DNA of 64,000 bases from an uncultured Nitrospirales bacterium (GCA_958295805.1 OY282373.1:963001-1027000); one strand, 5' to 3'. Positions 15,922 to 24,891 are shown, numbered from the stretch's first letter. The notes: generated from the letters alone by a model not told the origin. Program-made: numbers and translations.

Positions 15922-17642
15922 CCGCTCGTTCATGCCAGGGGTGCCCCCTCGCGCTCCTAGGCTGAAGGCTCCGCTCAAGCCTCGGTGCCGCGTTCCCGCT
16001 TTTTGAGGAGGGCGAGTGCCAGCTTCTTCGCCTCGTCCATGCCGGTGACGAAGCGATCGTTCGGCAGGCATCTGAACACGTCTAGAGAGTTGAGCGTTTG
16101 GGCCACGGAGCCGGATGGATTGATGACGATGCACTCCGTGTTATTTTCGCCGGCGGAGTCGAGCAGTTTCTCCATGACCAAGGCGGCGCTGAGGTCCATG
16201 TCCGTGGTGTGGGAGAAGTTGAAGATGACGACGTCGTGGTACTGAATATCCTTCTTGACCATCCAAACCATACCTCTGGCCGAGGCGACGGAATAGGAGC
16301 CGCGCAGGTCCACGAGGCCAACACGGGTCAGGAACGGGTCAGCGTCGGCAACGCCTTCTTCGTCGAGAAGCGTCCGGTCCAGGAGCGGCACGGACAGCAC
16401 GCTGTGCATCTCCGTCCTTTCCTGTTCTTTTGCTCGCGCCAGGACGGCGATGATGTACCCCAAGCCCACGGCGACGAGCAGGTCCGCGAACAGGGTGAGG
16501 ATGAGCGTGGCCAGCATCGGGACGGCGAAGTCGAGCCGCAAGTAGCGAACGCGAGCGAGCAGGCGCCAGTCCATGATGTCCCAGCCGCCCTTGATCATGA
16601 TGCCGGACAGCACGGCGTAGGGAACGGGCTCGGCTATCTTCCCTCCGCCCAGCACCAGCGCCAGCAGGATGATTGAGCGCAACACGCTGGCGACCGGGGT
16701 GCGTCCCCCCGCCCGGATGTTGATGATCGTGCCCGAAGCGGACGCGGAGCCGGGTAGCACGCCTAACAGTCCGTTGGCGACGTTGCTGAGTCCTTGCCCC
16801 ACCAGTTCCCGGTCCGAATTATGGCGTGTGCCGGTCAGGGAGTCGTGCAGATTCGAGCAGATGAGGCTGTTCACCGAGCCGATGATCGCGAGAATGACGG
16901 CCGGGTGTATGGCGTCCATCAAGAAGTCGAGGGACAACACCGGCCATTGCAGGACGGGAAGGCCGGTCGGGAACTTGCCGATGATCGGCACGTCGTTGAA
17001 CCCGATGAACGTCATGAGCGTGCCGACGATCAAGGCCACTACGTACCCGGACAGGATTTTATCGGCTTTCGCCGGCCACAGGGCGCAGACGGCGAGCGAG
17101 ACCGTGCCGAGAACCACGGCGTTCGGGTTGAGATTCGCCACGGCGTTGGGTAAGGCGTGGATGACGTCGAGTGGTCCTCCCGTCTCGAAATCGGTGCCGA
17201 GCAAAGGCAGAACCGAGATAACCATGATGACGACGCCAATGCCGGACATGAATCCAGAGATCACGGAGTACGGCGTGTAGACGACGAAGCGGCCGATTCC
17301 CAAGGCACCAAAGGCGACTTGCAGCAGGCCGGCGAGCATAACGATGGTAAACGCCCTGTTGGGGCCACTCACGTGTTCCATGACGTTGGGGTTGCCCGCG
17401 TATTCCATGAGGATGACCGTCATGGCGACCAACATGGGTGCGCTGGGGTCGGACATCTGGGCGCGTGTCCCGCCGAACACCGCGGCGAAAAAGCCGATCG
17501 TAATGGTACAGTAAAGGCCGGCCAACGGCCCCAGCCCCGACGCGACACCATAGGCCAACGCCCACGGCAACACGATAATTGTCGACACAACGGCGCCGGA
17601 GACGTCCCCGAAAAGATCTTGTAAGCCGTAGCGAAAACGCAC
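15919..17642. repeat. Duplicated block A: ectC stop plus the whole first sulP gene
   Basis: This 1724-bp block and 19838-21561 are diverged copies in the same orientation with no net insertion or deletion. They share the short non-coding stretch beginning TGACCGCTCGTTCATGCCAG and the complete sulP coding sequence. Identity is high by eye. Confidence 0.9.
15975..17642 (-). CDS. SulP (SLC26-type) anion transporter with STAS domain, copy 1
   Basis: This 555-residue inner-membrane protein has the SulP arrangement: about 10-14 hydrophobic segments over residues 15-410, then a cytoplasmic STAS domain (about 430-545) with FSHTTDMDLSAALVMEKLL. SulP proteins carry sulfate, bicarbonate or dicarboxylates, often with sodium or protons; the substrate cannot be read from sequence. 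The GTG at 17642 is chosen because it aligns exactly with the start of the second copy and gives the same length. A longer reading frame to 17759 exists but lacks family resemblance. It converges on ectABC and is a close paralogue of the gene at 19894-21561. Confidence 0.9.
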   Translation of the reverse strand: MRFRYGLQDLFGDVSGAVVSTIIVLPWALAYGVASGLGPLAGLYCTITIGFFAAVFGGTRAQMSDPSAPMLVAMTVILMEYAGNPNVMEHVSGPNRAFTIVMLAGLLQVAFGALGIGRFVVYTPYSVISGFMSGIGVVIMVISVLPLLGTDFETGGPLDVIHALPNAVANLNPNAVVLGTVSLAVCALWPAKADKILSGYVVALIVGTLMTFIGFNDVPIIGKFPTGLPVLQWPVLSLDFLMDAIHPAVILAIIGSVNSLICSNLHDSLTGTRHNSDRELVGQGLSNVANGLLGVLPGSASASGTIINIRAGGRTPVASVLRSIILLALVLGGGKIAEPVPYAVLSGIMIKGGWDIMDWRLLARVRYLRLDFAVPMLATLILTLFADLLVAVGLGYIIAVLARAKEQERTEMHSVLSVPLLDRTLLDEEGVADADPFLTRVGLVDLRGSYSVASARGMVWMVKKDIQYHDVVIFNFSHTTDMDLSAALVMEKLLDSAGENNTECIVINPSGSVAQTLNSLDVFRCLPNDRFVTGMDEAKKLALALLKKRERGTEA

Positions 17643-17929
17643 CGCTCCCTCTTCTCCGTCTATTAGCCGCGCAAGCCGCCGAGGCACCCGAACGTCGCTG
17701 TGAGAATCCACTCCATGCCTTTGCCCCTGGCGCCTTGGCGCACGAAAGGGGTCCTGCATGGCAAGCGATGTCCTCGGCAGATGACCGTGTCAATGTGAAG
17801 GCTTGGTGGAAAGTCCTTGGTGGTGTCAGTTCCATGCGAGGGGTATTCCCTCGCTCCCCGGCTGAAGGCTCTCGAACGGGACCGACAACGTTGAACGGCC
17901 GCGATTCGCCCACTCGTCTCCATTAACCG

Positions 17930-18928
17930 TTAACCGTACAACAAAAACGGGCGAGGCGGTTGAACGTCTTCGCTGGCGTGGACGCCCTTGCCGCCTCTGG
18001 CCTTGGCGTAGGCGAGGGCGTACTTCGCCGCCCGCTTGCCGCGCTCCACGGAATCCTTCGCGTCGGTGTAGCCGTAGGCGATGGCCTGTTGGGTAAGGAT
18101 GGCGAAACGCGGCGAGTTGCGATCAAGCATTTGCTGCGGAACCTTGCCAATCAAGTCCTCCTGGGTGCGGATGAAGGGCCGCGCCATGTACAAGGCTAGG
18201 TTCACCCGCAATCCCGGCGCCGTGCGATTGAACGCGCCGTGCCAGACGTTGCCGTGTATGCAGAGCAGTGAACCGGCCTCCGCTTCCACCGGCACGACGT
18301 GCGGATTGCCGTGCGCGCCGCCGACGATGCGCTCGGCGCCGACCGGCTCCCGGCACCACCGGTGGCTGCCGGGGACGAAGCACGTCGTGCCATTGGCGAG
18401 GTCAAAGTCAGTGAGCACCCAGATGCAGTTGCACGTCAGGGATTGCGGAGGCAGCGGCGACGGCAGCGGCGTGTCGGCGTGCAGGGCTAACGAGCTTTTG
18501 TTTGGCCCCTTCATCTGGCAAATCATGCTGGACAACACGACGCTGTACCCGCACAACCAAGTCGCCATCGCCAGCAGCACCGGATTCATCATCGCTTCCT
18601 CGAACACTGGGTCCTCGAACAGCATGGACTGCATCGCGTCGCCGAAGGGCGAGTCCTCGGCGCCCGGCTCCACCGTGCTCAGGCGGTCCGTGAAGTCGGC
18701 GTGGGTGGCGCCGGTGTCCAGGTCCGGCCGGACGCCGGTGCGGCGCTCCGCCGCATCGAGTGCTGCCGCCAGTATGCGTTCCGACAGGCCGTCGGGGGCG
18801 GCGACCCTCGGCGGAATGACCGTATACCCGTGGGCATCAAGCTCGGCGACGTATGGTTCCAGCCCATGCTCCTGGATCTCGGCCCAAGCGAGATCCAAAG
18901 GGTCGTGAATGGCTTGTGGGTTGGTCAT
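17930..18928 (-). CDS. Phytanoyl-CoA dioxygenase (PhyH) family Fe(II)/2-oxoglutarate oxygenase
   Basis: The 332-residue protein has the PhyH iron site: His-x-Asp in LHADTPLP (about residue 150), the distal His in VWHGAFNRTAPGLR (about residue 229) and the Arg shortly after that would bind 2-oxoglutarate. These enzymes hydroxylate small molecules at the expense of 2-oxoglutarate and oxygen. The start is ATG 18928 with GGAGG upstream. Although EctD also belongs to the PhyH superfamily, the EctD-specific sequence is absent. Lying in the ectoine island it is a candidate tailoring enzyme, but the substrate is unknown. Confidence 0.82.
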   Translation of the reverse strand: MTNPQAIHDPLDLAWAEIQEHGLEPYVAELDAHGYTVIPPRVAAPDGLSERILAAALDAAERRTGVRPDLDTGATHADFTDRLSTVEPGAEDSPFGDAMQSMLFEDPVFEEAMMNPVLLAMATWLCGYSVVLSSMICQMKGPNKSSLALHADTPLPSPLPPQSLTCNCIWVLTDFDLANGTTCFVPGSHRWCREPVGAERIVGGAHGNPHVVPVEAEAGSLLCIHGNVWHGAFNRTAPGLRVNLALYMARPFIRTQEDLIGKVPQQMLDRNSPRFAILTQQAIAYGYTDAKDSVERGKRAAKYALAYAKARGGKGVHASEDVQPPRPFLLYG

Positions 18929-18986
18929 GTCGTCCTCCCGGGTGAGAGATTGAGGGCAAGGCATGTATAGAGGATATGTATAGAAT

Positions 18987-19015
18987 AGAATAACATTCTG
19001 CAGCGCAGACCGCAA
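18987..19015 (-). promoter_or_regulatory. Candidate promoter for the PhyH gene
   Basis: On the minus strand TTGCGG (19015-19010) and TATTCT (18992-18987) are separated by 17 bases in an AT-rich patch about 60 bases before the start codon. The match is moderate. Confidence 0.4.
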
Positions 19016-19073
19016 TTCTGATTCCCGCATACACGCGAAGGGAGTCGGACGGAAGGACGCACCCTGCTGGCAC

Positions 19074-19237
19074 GGCTTGCCTGTTGATCGTTCAGGCCGC
19101 GCTGGGGGCGGCCAAGATGCTGAAAGAAACCGGCGCAGACGCGGCGGCCTTGAGAAAGCAGATGACCACGCCGACGGGGGCGACGGAACAGGCAATGCAG
19201 GTGTTTCAGGATGGGAGGTTGGAACCACTGTTTCGAC
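19074..19237 (+). pseudogene. proC remnant: 164-bp fragment of pyrroline-5-carboxylate reductase
   Basis: This stretch aligns without gaps to 25745-25908 inside the intact proC, encoding LIVQAALGAAKMLKETGADAAALRKQ and on to QDGRLEPLF. It lacks about the first 80 percent of the gene and the last 18 codons. Homology breaks abruptly at 19237; what follows codes for nothing recognisable. It marks the end of the first unit of a tandem duplication. Confidence 0.93.
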
Positions 19238-19568
19238 CCGGGAAAATTCTGATTGTGCTGCCGCACTCGCGGGACCTCTCGTCGGTGGACGCCTCTTTCT
19301 TTGGGTTGGCACACGCCAAGCGTAAAAAGGGGTCTCTTCAATTCATTGACCCCACTCGTGATTGGAATCGGTAGAGACTGTGGCGGTATTCAAAAATGCT
19401 AAGTCAGGCAAAATCGTCTTACCGTAGGGATATAACCCAGATCGAAACCTGGATAAAGATTGTTTTGCCTGGATTCCCGCTAAAAACTGCGGGAATGACA
19501 GAAAGGGGCCGGCGGGAATGACAGGAAGGGCCCTTGTGGGCATGACGGGAAGACCCATGTGGGCATGA
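19238..19568. other. Junction region between the two duplicated units
   Basis: This 331-base stretch lies between the proC remnant and the ectA remnant. It contains one 31-bp palindromic repeat (19470-19500) and several short direct variants of GGGCATGACGG/GGGAATGACAG. An open frame continues from the proC remnant to about 19374 but resembles nothing known to me. Confidence 0.6.
19470..19500. repeat. ATTCCCGC palindromic repeat, copy 1
   Basis: The palindrome TGGATTCCCGC-taaaaact-GCGGGAATGACA is identical over all 31 bases to 33527-33557, and related to 33430-33459 and 44731-44754. It is a REP-like dispersed intergenic element. Confidence 0.88.
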
Positions 19569-19814
19569 CGGTTGGCTGGCGATGAAGGGGAACTTCACCA
19601 GAACTCACCCTACTGTTATTTGCTCCTGTGCCAACACTTTGCCGATACCTGCCTGGTCGCGGAGCGTGGCGGCGACATCGTCGGGTTTCAGACGACCTAT
19701 CGGCTGCCTCTTGCGCCCCATCGTCTGTTTTTGTGGCAAGTGCGAGTCGAACAATCCATGCGGCGGAGGGGCCTCGCTGCTTCCACGTTGGACAGCGTGA
19801 TTCGCCTGGCGGCC
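19569..19814 (+). pseudogene. ectA remnant: 246-bp internal fragment
   Basis: It aligns gaplessly to 13746-13991 in the intact ectA and encodes SPYCYLLLCQHFADTC, VGFQTTYRLPLAPHRLFLW and EQSMRRRGLAAS. Both the N-terminal 31 codons and the acceptor-binding C-terminus are missing, so it cannot be a working acetyltransferase. Only 23 bases separate it from the second sulP block, showing that ectB and ectC were deleted from this unit. Confidence 0.93.
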
Positions 19815-19837
19815 ATGATTGCCTGGAGCCTCTGGGA

Positions 19838-21561
19838 TGACCGCTCGTTCATGCCAGGGGTGCCCCCTCGCGCTCCTAGGCTGAAGGCTCCGCTCAAGCC
19901 TCGGTGCCGCGGTCCCGCTTTCTGAGGAGGGCGAGTGCCAGCTTCTTCGCCTCGTCCATGCCGGTGACGAAGCGATCGTTCGGCAGGCACCTGAACACGT
20001 CTAGAGAGTCGAGCGTTTGGGCCACGGACCCTGAGGGCTTGATGACGATGCACTCCGTGTTCTTTTCGCCGGCGAAGGCAACCAGATTCTCCATGGCCAA
20101 GGCGGCACTGTAGTCCATGTACGTGGTGTGGGAGAAGTTGAAGATGACGACCTCGTGGTACTGAATGTCCTTCTCGATTATCCAGACCAGATCCCTGGCC
20201 GAGGCGATGGAATAGGAGCCGCGCAGGTCCACGAGGCCAACGTGGGTCAGGAACGGATCGGCCTCGGCAACGGCTTCTTCCCCGAGAAACGTCCGGTCCA
20301 GGAGCGGCACGGACAGCACGCCGTGCATTTCCGCCCGGCCCTGTTCTTTGGCGCGCGCCAGGACGGCGATGATGTACCCCAAGCCCACGGCGACGAGCAG
20401 GTCCGCGAGCAGGGTGAGGATGAGCGTGGCCAGCATTGGGACGGCGAAGTCGAGCCGCAAGTAGCGGACGCGTGTGAGCAGGCGCCAGTCCATGATGTCC
20501 CAGCCGCCCTTAATCATGATGCCGGCGAGCACGGCGTAGGGAATGGGTTCGGCTATCGTCCCGCCCTCCAGCACCAGGACCAGCAGGAGGACCGAGCGCA
20601 ACACGCTGGCGACCGGGGTGCGCCCGCCGGCTCGGATGTTGATGACGGTGCCGGAAGCGGACCCTGAGCCGGGCAGCGCGCCCAACAGGCCGGCAGCGAC
20701 GTTGCCGAGTCCCTGCCCGACCAGTTCCCGGTCCGAATTGTGGCGCGTGCCGGTCAGGGAGTCATGCACGTGCGAGGAGAGGAGGCTGGCAAGGGAACCA
20801 ATGAGCGCGAGAATGAACGCCGGTTGCACGGCGTCTACCAGAAAGTCGAGGGACAGCACCGGCCATTGCAGCACGGGAAGGCCGGTCGGGAACTCGCCGA
20901 TGATCGGCACGCCGCCGAACCCCGTGAGTGCCAGGAGCATGCCAACGATCAAGGCCACCCCGTATGCAGGCAGGATTCTGTTGGCTTTCGCCGGCCACAG
21001 GACGCATACGGCAAGCGAGGTCATGCCGAGAACGACGGCGTTCAGGTTGACGTTCTCCACGGCGTCGGGGAAGGCGCGGAGGATGATGAGCGGCCCTCCC
21101 GTCTCGAAGCTGGCGCCGAGCAACGGCAGAAGCGAGACTACCATGAGGATGACGCCGATGCCGGACGTGAAACCGGAGATCACGGAGTACGGCGTATAGA
21201 TGATGAAGCGGCCGATGCGCGAAACGCCAAAGACGATTTGCAGCAGGCCGGCGAGCATGACGATGGTAAACGCCTTCGCGGGGCCGCTCGCGTGTTCCAT
21301 GACGTCGGGGTTGCCCATGTATTTCATGAGGATGACCGTCGTGGCAACCAGCATGGGGGCGCTGACGTGGGAGACCTGGGCGCGGGTGCCGCCGAACACC
21401 GCGGCGAAAAAGCCAACGACAATGACGCTGTAAAAGCCGGCCATGGGGCCCAATCCCGACGCCAGACCATAGGCCAGGGCCCAGGGCAATATGATAATCG
21501 TTGACACAACGGCGCCGGAGACGTCCTGGCCAAGCGTCCGGAAATCGTAGCGAATACTCAC
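19838..21561. repeat. Duplicated block B: ectC-stop flank plus the second sulP gene
   Basis: The partner of 15919-17642: same length (1724 bp), same orientation, and the shared non-coding edge begins with the bases of the former ectC stop codon although no ectC is present here. Confidence 0.9.
19894..21561 (-). CDS. SulP (SLC26-type) anion transporter with STAS domain, copy 2
   Basis: This 555-residue paralogue of the gene at 15975-17642 has the same length, with roughly four of five residues identical by eye. Transmembrane segments run to about residue 410, then a STAS domain with FSHTTYMDYSAALAMENLV. Differences cluster in the STAS loop and in a few membrane segments (FYSVIVVGFF versus LYCTITIGFF), so substrate or regulation may have diverged. 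The GTG start at 21561 overlaps the stop of the E1 beta gene (GTGA), so unlike copy 1 it is the last gene of an E1alpha-E1beta-sulP operon. The anion is not determinable. Confidence 0.9.
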   Translation of the reverse strand: MSIRYDFRTLGQDVSGAVVSTIIILPWALAYGLASGLGPMAGFYSVIVVGFFAAVFGGTRAQVSHVSAPMLVATTVILMKYMGNPDVMEHASGPAKAFTIVMLAGLLQIVFGVSRIGRFIIYTPYSVISGFTSGIGVILMVVSLLPLLGASFETGGPLIILRAFPDAVENVNLNAVVLGMTSLAVCVLWPAKANRILPAYGVALIVGMLLALTGFGGVPIIGEFPTGLPVLQWPVLSLDFLVDAVQPAFILALIGSLASLLSSHVHDSLTGTRHNSDRELVGQGLGNVAAGLLGALPGSGSASGTVINIRAGGRTPVASVLRSVLLLVLVLEGGTIAEPIPYAVLAGIMIKGGWDIMDWRLLTRVRYLRLDFAVPMLATLILTLLADLLVAVGLGYIIAVLARAKEQGRAEMHGVLSVPLLDRTFLGEEAVAEADPFLTHVGLVDLRGSYSIASARDLVWIIEKDIQYHEVVIFNFSHTTYMDYSAALAMENLVAFAGEKNTECIVIKPSGSVAQTLDSLDVFRCLPNDRFVTGMDEAKKLALALLRKRDRGTEA

Positions 21562-22541
21562 TCCAGGTTCACTAGGCGTTTGACGTTGTCAACGATCCGG
21601 TCCGGTCCGGGCAGGACGGCGTCCTCCAGCGCGGCGGCCGAGGGCAGCGGGATGTGCGGGGTGGTGACGCGCACGATCGGCCCGCGGAGTGCCCGGAACG
21701 CCTCCTCCGCCACGATGGACGCAAGCTCCGCGCCCCAACCGCACAGCCGTGGATTTTCCTCCACGGTGACGAACCGACCCGTGCGGGACACGGACTCCAA
21801 CAGGGCACTGGCGTCCAGCGGCACCAGGCAGCGAAGGTCGATGATTTCGGCGGACACGCCGTACCGGTCTTGTAGCGTCTCCGCCGCCAGCAGGGCGCGC
21901 GGCACCATGGCCGCCAACGTTGCGATGGTGACGTCCGTGCCGGAACGGACGACGCTGGCGACGCCCAAGGGTTCCACGTGCTCGCCATCCGGGACCTCTC
22001 CTCTGGTCTCGTAGAGAGACTTCTGCTCGAAGAATATCACGGGGTCGGGGTCCCGGATGGAAGCGGCCAACAGGCCCATGACGTCGGCCGGGGTGGACGG
22101 GGCCACCACCTTCAACCCGGGAATCGCCATGGCCCAGTTCTCCGGGCTTTGGGAGTGTTGTGCGCCGAGCCGGAGGCCGGCGCCGCTGGCGCACCGCAAC
22201 ACCAGCGGAAAGGCGCATTGACCGTCGGTCATGTACCGGGTTTTCGCCACCTGGTTAGCCACGAGGTCCCAGCAGACGGCGAAAAAATCAGCGTACATGA
22301 TCTCGGCGACGGGACGAAGACCGGTCATGGCTGCGCCCATGGCCGCGCCGACGATGGCCTGCTCGGAGATCGGCGTATCCTTGACCCGTTCCGGACCGAA
22401 TTCATCCAGCAGGCCGGTGGTGGCCTTGTAGATGCCTCCCGGCGCGGCGACGTCCTCGCCGAAAAAGACCACGGCGTCGTCGCGCCGCATTTCCTGGGCG
22501 ACGGCGGCGCCCACCGCTTCCCGATAGGTCAGTTCCGCCAT
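21558..22541 (-). CDS. Thiamine-dependent 2-oxoacid dehydrogenase E1, beta subunit
   Basis: The 327-residue protein follows the PdhB/AcoB pattern: AVAQEMRRDDAVVFFGEDVA, a VKDTPISEQAIVGAAMGAAMTGLRPV segment and, at the C-terminal transketolase domain, EIIDLRCLVPLDASALLESV. With the alpha subunit it would decarboxylate a 2-oxoacid or acetoin on thiamine diphosphate and pass the acyl group to a lipoyl E2. No E2 or E3 gene is adjacent. It overlaps the alpha gene by 13 bases and the sulP gene by four, a tight operon. The substrate could be pyruvate, acetoin or something else. Confidence 0.9.
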   Translation of the reverse strand: MAELTYREAVGAAVAQEMRRDDAVVFFGEDVAAPGGIYKATTGLLDEFGPERVKDTPISEQAIVGAAMGAAMTGLRPVAEIMYADFFAVCWDLVANQVAKTRYMTDGQCAFPLVLRCASGAGLRLGAQHSQSPENWAMAIPGLKVVAPSTPADVMGLLAASIRDPDPVIFFEQKSLYETRGEVPDGEHVEPLGVASVVRSGTDVTIATLAAMVPRALLAAETLQDRYGVSAEIIDLRCLVPLDASALLESVSRTGRFVTVEENPRLCGWGAELASIVAEEAFRALRGPIVRVTTPHIPLPSAAALEDAVLPGPDRIVDNVKRLVNLE

Positions 22542-23503
22542 GCCGCTCCACCGTCAGCCCACACGTCAACGTAAGCAACGTCAGCCGGGGAAGCGGGACT
22601 GTTGCGGGCCTCTTCCATGGCTTGGTCGGCCGCCGCTTTGCTCTCGGCCTCGATCTTCTCCAGGTCTGCCGCGTTGATTCCCAGGGAAACCAACCGTTCC
22701 CGGTACAAGGGAATCGGATCCTTCGCGAGCCATGCCTCCAATTCTCCGGGCGGGCGGTATTTGCAGGGGTCGGCCCGGGAGTGCCCGCTGTGGCGGTAGG
22801 TCTGCGCCTCAATCAGACTCGGCCTCCCCTCCCGCGCCCGGCTCAGGGCGGTGGCGGCAGTCTGGTACACCACGTCCACGTCGTTGCCATTGATGAGAAT
22901 AGGCTCCAGCCCATAGGCGGGTGCGCGGTCCGCGGCCGGGTTCTCCACCGCGGTGACCTTCCGCGTGGGAGTAAACTCCGCGTAGAGATTGTTTTCGCAG
23001 ACGAAGACCACGGGCAGTTTCCAGACCACTGCAAGGTTTAATGCCTCGTGGAACGCGCCGATATTGGGGGTGCCGTCGCCAAAGAAGCACACCACCGCCT
23101 GACCGGTGCGCCGGTATTGCGCGGACCACGCCGCTCCCACGGCCACCGGCAAATGGGCACCGACGACGGCGTAGGACCCCATCATCCCGTGCTTGACGCT
23201 GGTCAGGTGCATGGAACCGCCTTTGCCGCGCAGGAGTCCGCACTGCCGGCCCATGAGTTCGCCTAGGATGGCCGTCATGGAGACTCCGCGAACGTAAGTA
23301 TGGGTGTGCCCACGGTAGGTGCAAAACGTGTAATCTTCGGCGCGCAGGGCCGCGCCAAAACCAGCGGCGACGGCCTCCTGTCCCAGTGCCAAGTGGCTGG
23401 TTCCATTAAGCAGGTTCTGCTTGAAGACGTCGTACGCGCGTTGCTCCAGCGCCCGACACTCGGACATGGTGCGGTAGAGCTTCAACCGGGTTTGCGTGTC
23501 CAT
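22529..23503 (-). CDS. Thiamine-dependent 2-oxoacid dehydrogenase E1, alpha subunit
   Basis: This 324-residue subunit contains the thiamine diphosphate motif GDGTPNIGAFHEALNLAVVWKLPVVFVCENN, preceded by GKGGSMHLTSVKHGMMGSYAVVGAHLPVAVG, and the YRHSGHSRADPCKYR segment matching the usual YRxxGHS loop of AcoA/PdhA. Its length is that of acetoin dehydrogenase-type alpha subunits. It is the first gene of a leftward operon (E1alpha, E1beta, sulP) and is divergent from the 2-hydroxyacid dehydrogenase gene, whose product could supply a 2-oxoacid. That pairing is inference. Confidence 0.9.
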   Translation of the reverse strand: MDTQTRLKLYRTMSECRALEQRAYDVFKQNLLNGTSHLALGQEAVAAGFGAALRAEDYTFCTYRGHTHTYVRGVSMTAILGELMGRQCGLLRGKGGSMHLTSVKHGMMGSYAVVGAHLPVAVGAAWSAQYRRTGQAVVCFFGDGTPNIGAFHEALNLAVVWKLPVVFVCENNLYAEFTPTRKVTAVENPAADRAPAYGLEPILINGNDVDVVYQTAATALSRAREGRPSLIEAQTYRHSGHSRADPCKYRPPGELEAWLAKDPIPLYRERLVSLGINAADLEKIEAESKAAADQAMEEARNSPASPADVAYVDVWADGGAAWRN

Positions 23504-23733
23504 GCAACCCTCCTATCCGGCGGGACTCCTGAGACAGTAAAGACGCCGCCTTGACTTGAACCAATCGCACGAGTTGTCAACCTTCTTATATGGAAATCTC
23601 ATCGTGACGCCGTCTGAAGCAGCCTTCCAATGGTATTCCCTTTTCACGGGAAAAACAATTCCGTCATGGGGGTCGTGCACGGCAATCCGCAGTTGGGTTA
23701 TACTGCCCTCAACCCACAACCGTAGGGAGAGAA

Positions 23734-24891
23734 ATGATGAGCAAGCGTTTGTCCAGGTGTTATTCCATCGCCGATTTGCGTTGCGCGGCAAAACGGCGTC
23801 TGCCCCGGGCCGTGTTCGATTACATGGACGGCGCGGCGGAGGATGAAGTCACGCTGCACCGAAACCAGGCTGATTTCAGCCGGTATGAATTGATCCCGCG
23901 CTGTTTCACGGACGTCAAGGACGTGGATTTACACGTCACCGTATTGGGTTCCCGCGTAGACGTCCCCGTTGTGCTGGCGCCGACGGCCGTGTCCCGCTTG
24001 TTTCACCACACCGGGGAGGCTGCGGCCGCCAGTGCCGCGCAAAAAGCCGGCATGATTTATTCTCTGTCTTCCATGTCCACCCTGTCCATTGAGGAGGTAG
24101 CCGAGGCAAGCGACGGTCCCAAGATGTTCCAAATCTGCGTCTGGCGCGACCGCGAGTTGTTGAAGCAGTTTATCGACCGGACCCGGGCGGCCGGTTACAG
24201 CGCCTTGTGCCTGACGGTGGTGCCCACCCCGGGGCAGCGGGAGCGGGAACTCAGGAGTGGCTTCACGGTGCCGCCGGAAATACGGCTGGCCAACGTCATC
24301 GACACCTTGAAGTGCCCGAACTGGCTGTGGCATTTCCTGACCCGTCCGCGCCTGTCGCTGGCGAACGTGCGCGGTCACGCCGGCGCCGCCCAGGACCTGT
24401 TCTCCGTCATCGAGTACGCCGCGTCGCAGTTCGACCCGTCGGTGACCTGGGAAGACGCGGCCTGGATGATCCGGGAGTGGGGCGGCCCCTTCGCCATCAA
24501 GGGGATCTTGAGCGCCGCCGACGCCCGGCGCGCCGTGGAAATCGGTGCCACCGCGGTCATCATCTCCAACCACGGCGGCCGCCAGCTTGATCATACGCCT
24601 TCCCCCCTGTCCCTGTTGCCTGAAATCGCCGCCGCGGTGGGCGATAAGGCCGAGGTGATCCTGGACGGCGGCGTCCGCCGGGGCACCGACGTCATCAAGG
24701 CCCTCAGCCTGGGGGCCAGGGCCGTGATGATCGGCCGGGCTTACTTGTACGGCTTGGGCGCCGGGGGCGAGGCGGGAGTGGATCGGGCCCTGCAACTGCT
24801 CACCGAAGAAATCAAACGCGACTTGATGCTCATGGGCTGCCGGTCAGTGCAAGACCTGGACGGCAGTTGCGTGCGCCGGGTTCCAACGTAA
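23734..24891 (+). CDS. FMN-dependent 2-hydroxyacid dehydrogenase/oxidase (LldD/glycolate oxidase family)
   Basis: The 385-residue TIM-barrel enzyme oxidises L-2-hydroxyacids (lactate, glycolate, mandelate types) to 2-oxoacids with FMN. Visible are the active-site Tyr30 in AVFDYMDGAAEDE, PVVLAPTAVSRLFH, the catalytic His (about residue 279) in ISNHGGRQLDH, and the FMN phosphate site LDGGVRRGTDVIKALSLGARAVMIGR. No membrane-binding insertion is seen, so it is probably soluble. The usual TVD of the fourth strand reads TVVPTPGQRERELR. The ATG at 23734 has GGGAGAG upstream. It is divergent from the E1 operon over a 230-bp shared intergenic region. Confidence 0.9.
   Translation: MMSKRLSRCYSIADLRCAAKRRLPRAVFDYMDGAAEDEVTLHRNQADFSRYELIPRCFTDVKDVDLHVTVLGSRVDVPVVLAPTAVSRLFHHTGEAAAASAAQKAGMIYSLSSMSTLSIEEVAEASDGPKMFQICVWRDRELLKQFIDRTRAAGYSALCLTVVPTPGQRERELRSGFTVPPEIRLANVIDTLKCPNWLWHFLTRPRLSLANVRGHAGAAQDLFSVIEYAASQFDPSVTWEDAAWMIREWGGPFAIKGILSAADARRAVEIGATAVIISNHGGRQLDHTPSPLSLLPEIAAAVGDKAEVILDGGVRRGTDVIKALSLGARAVMIGRAYLYGLGAGGEAGVDRALQLLTEEIKRDLMLMGCRSVQDLDGSCVRRVPT

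Noticed and set aside
17643-17759. N-terminal extension of the first SulP protein
   Set aside because: The paralogue starts exactly at the position of GTG 17642 and both then have 555 residues; the extra 39 codons are not SulP-like.
17930-18928. Annotation of the PhyH-family gene as ectD
   Set aside because: The characteristic EctD sequence is not visible; only the general iron/2-oxoglutarate residues are shared.
19238-19374. Open frame continuing from the proC fragment
   Set aside because: Homology to proC stops sharply at 19237, and the remaining codons show no similarity or start signal.
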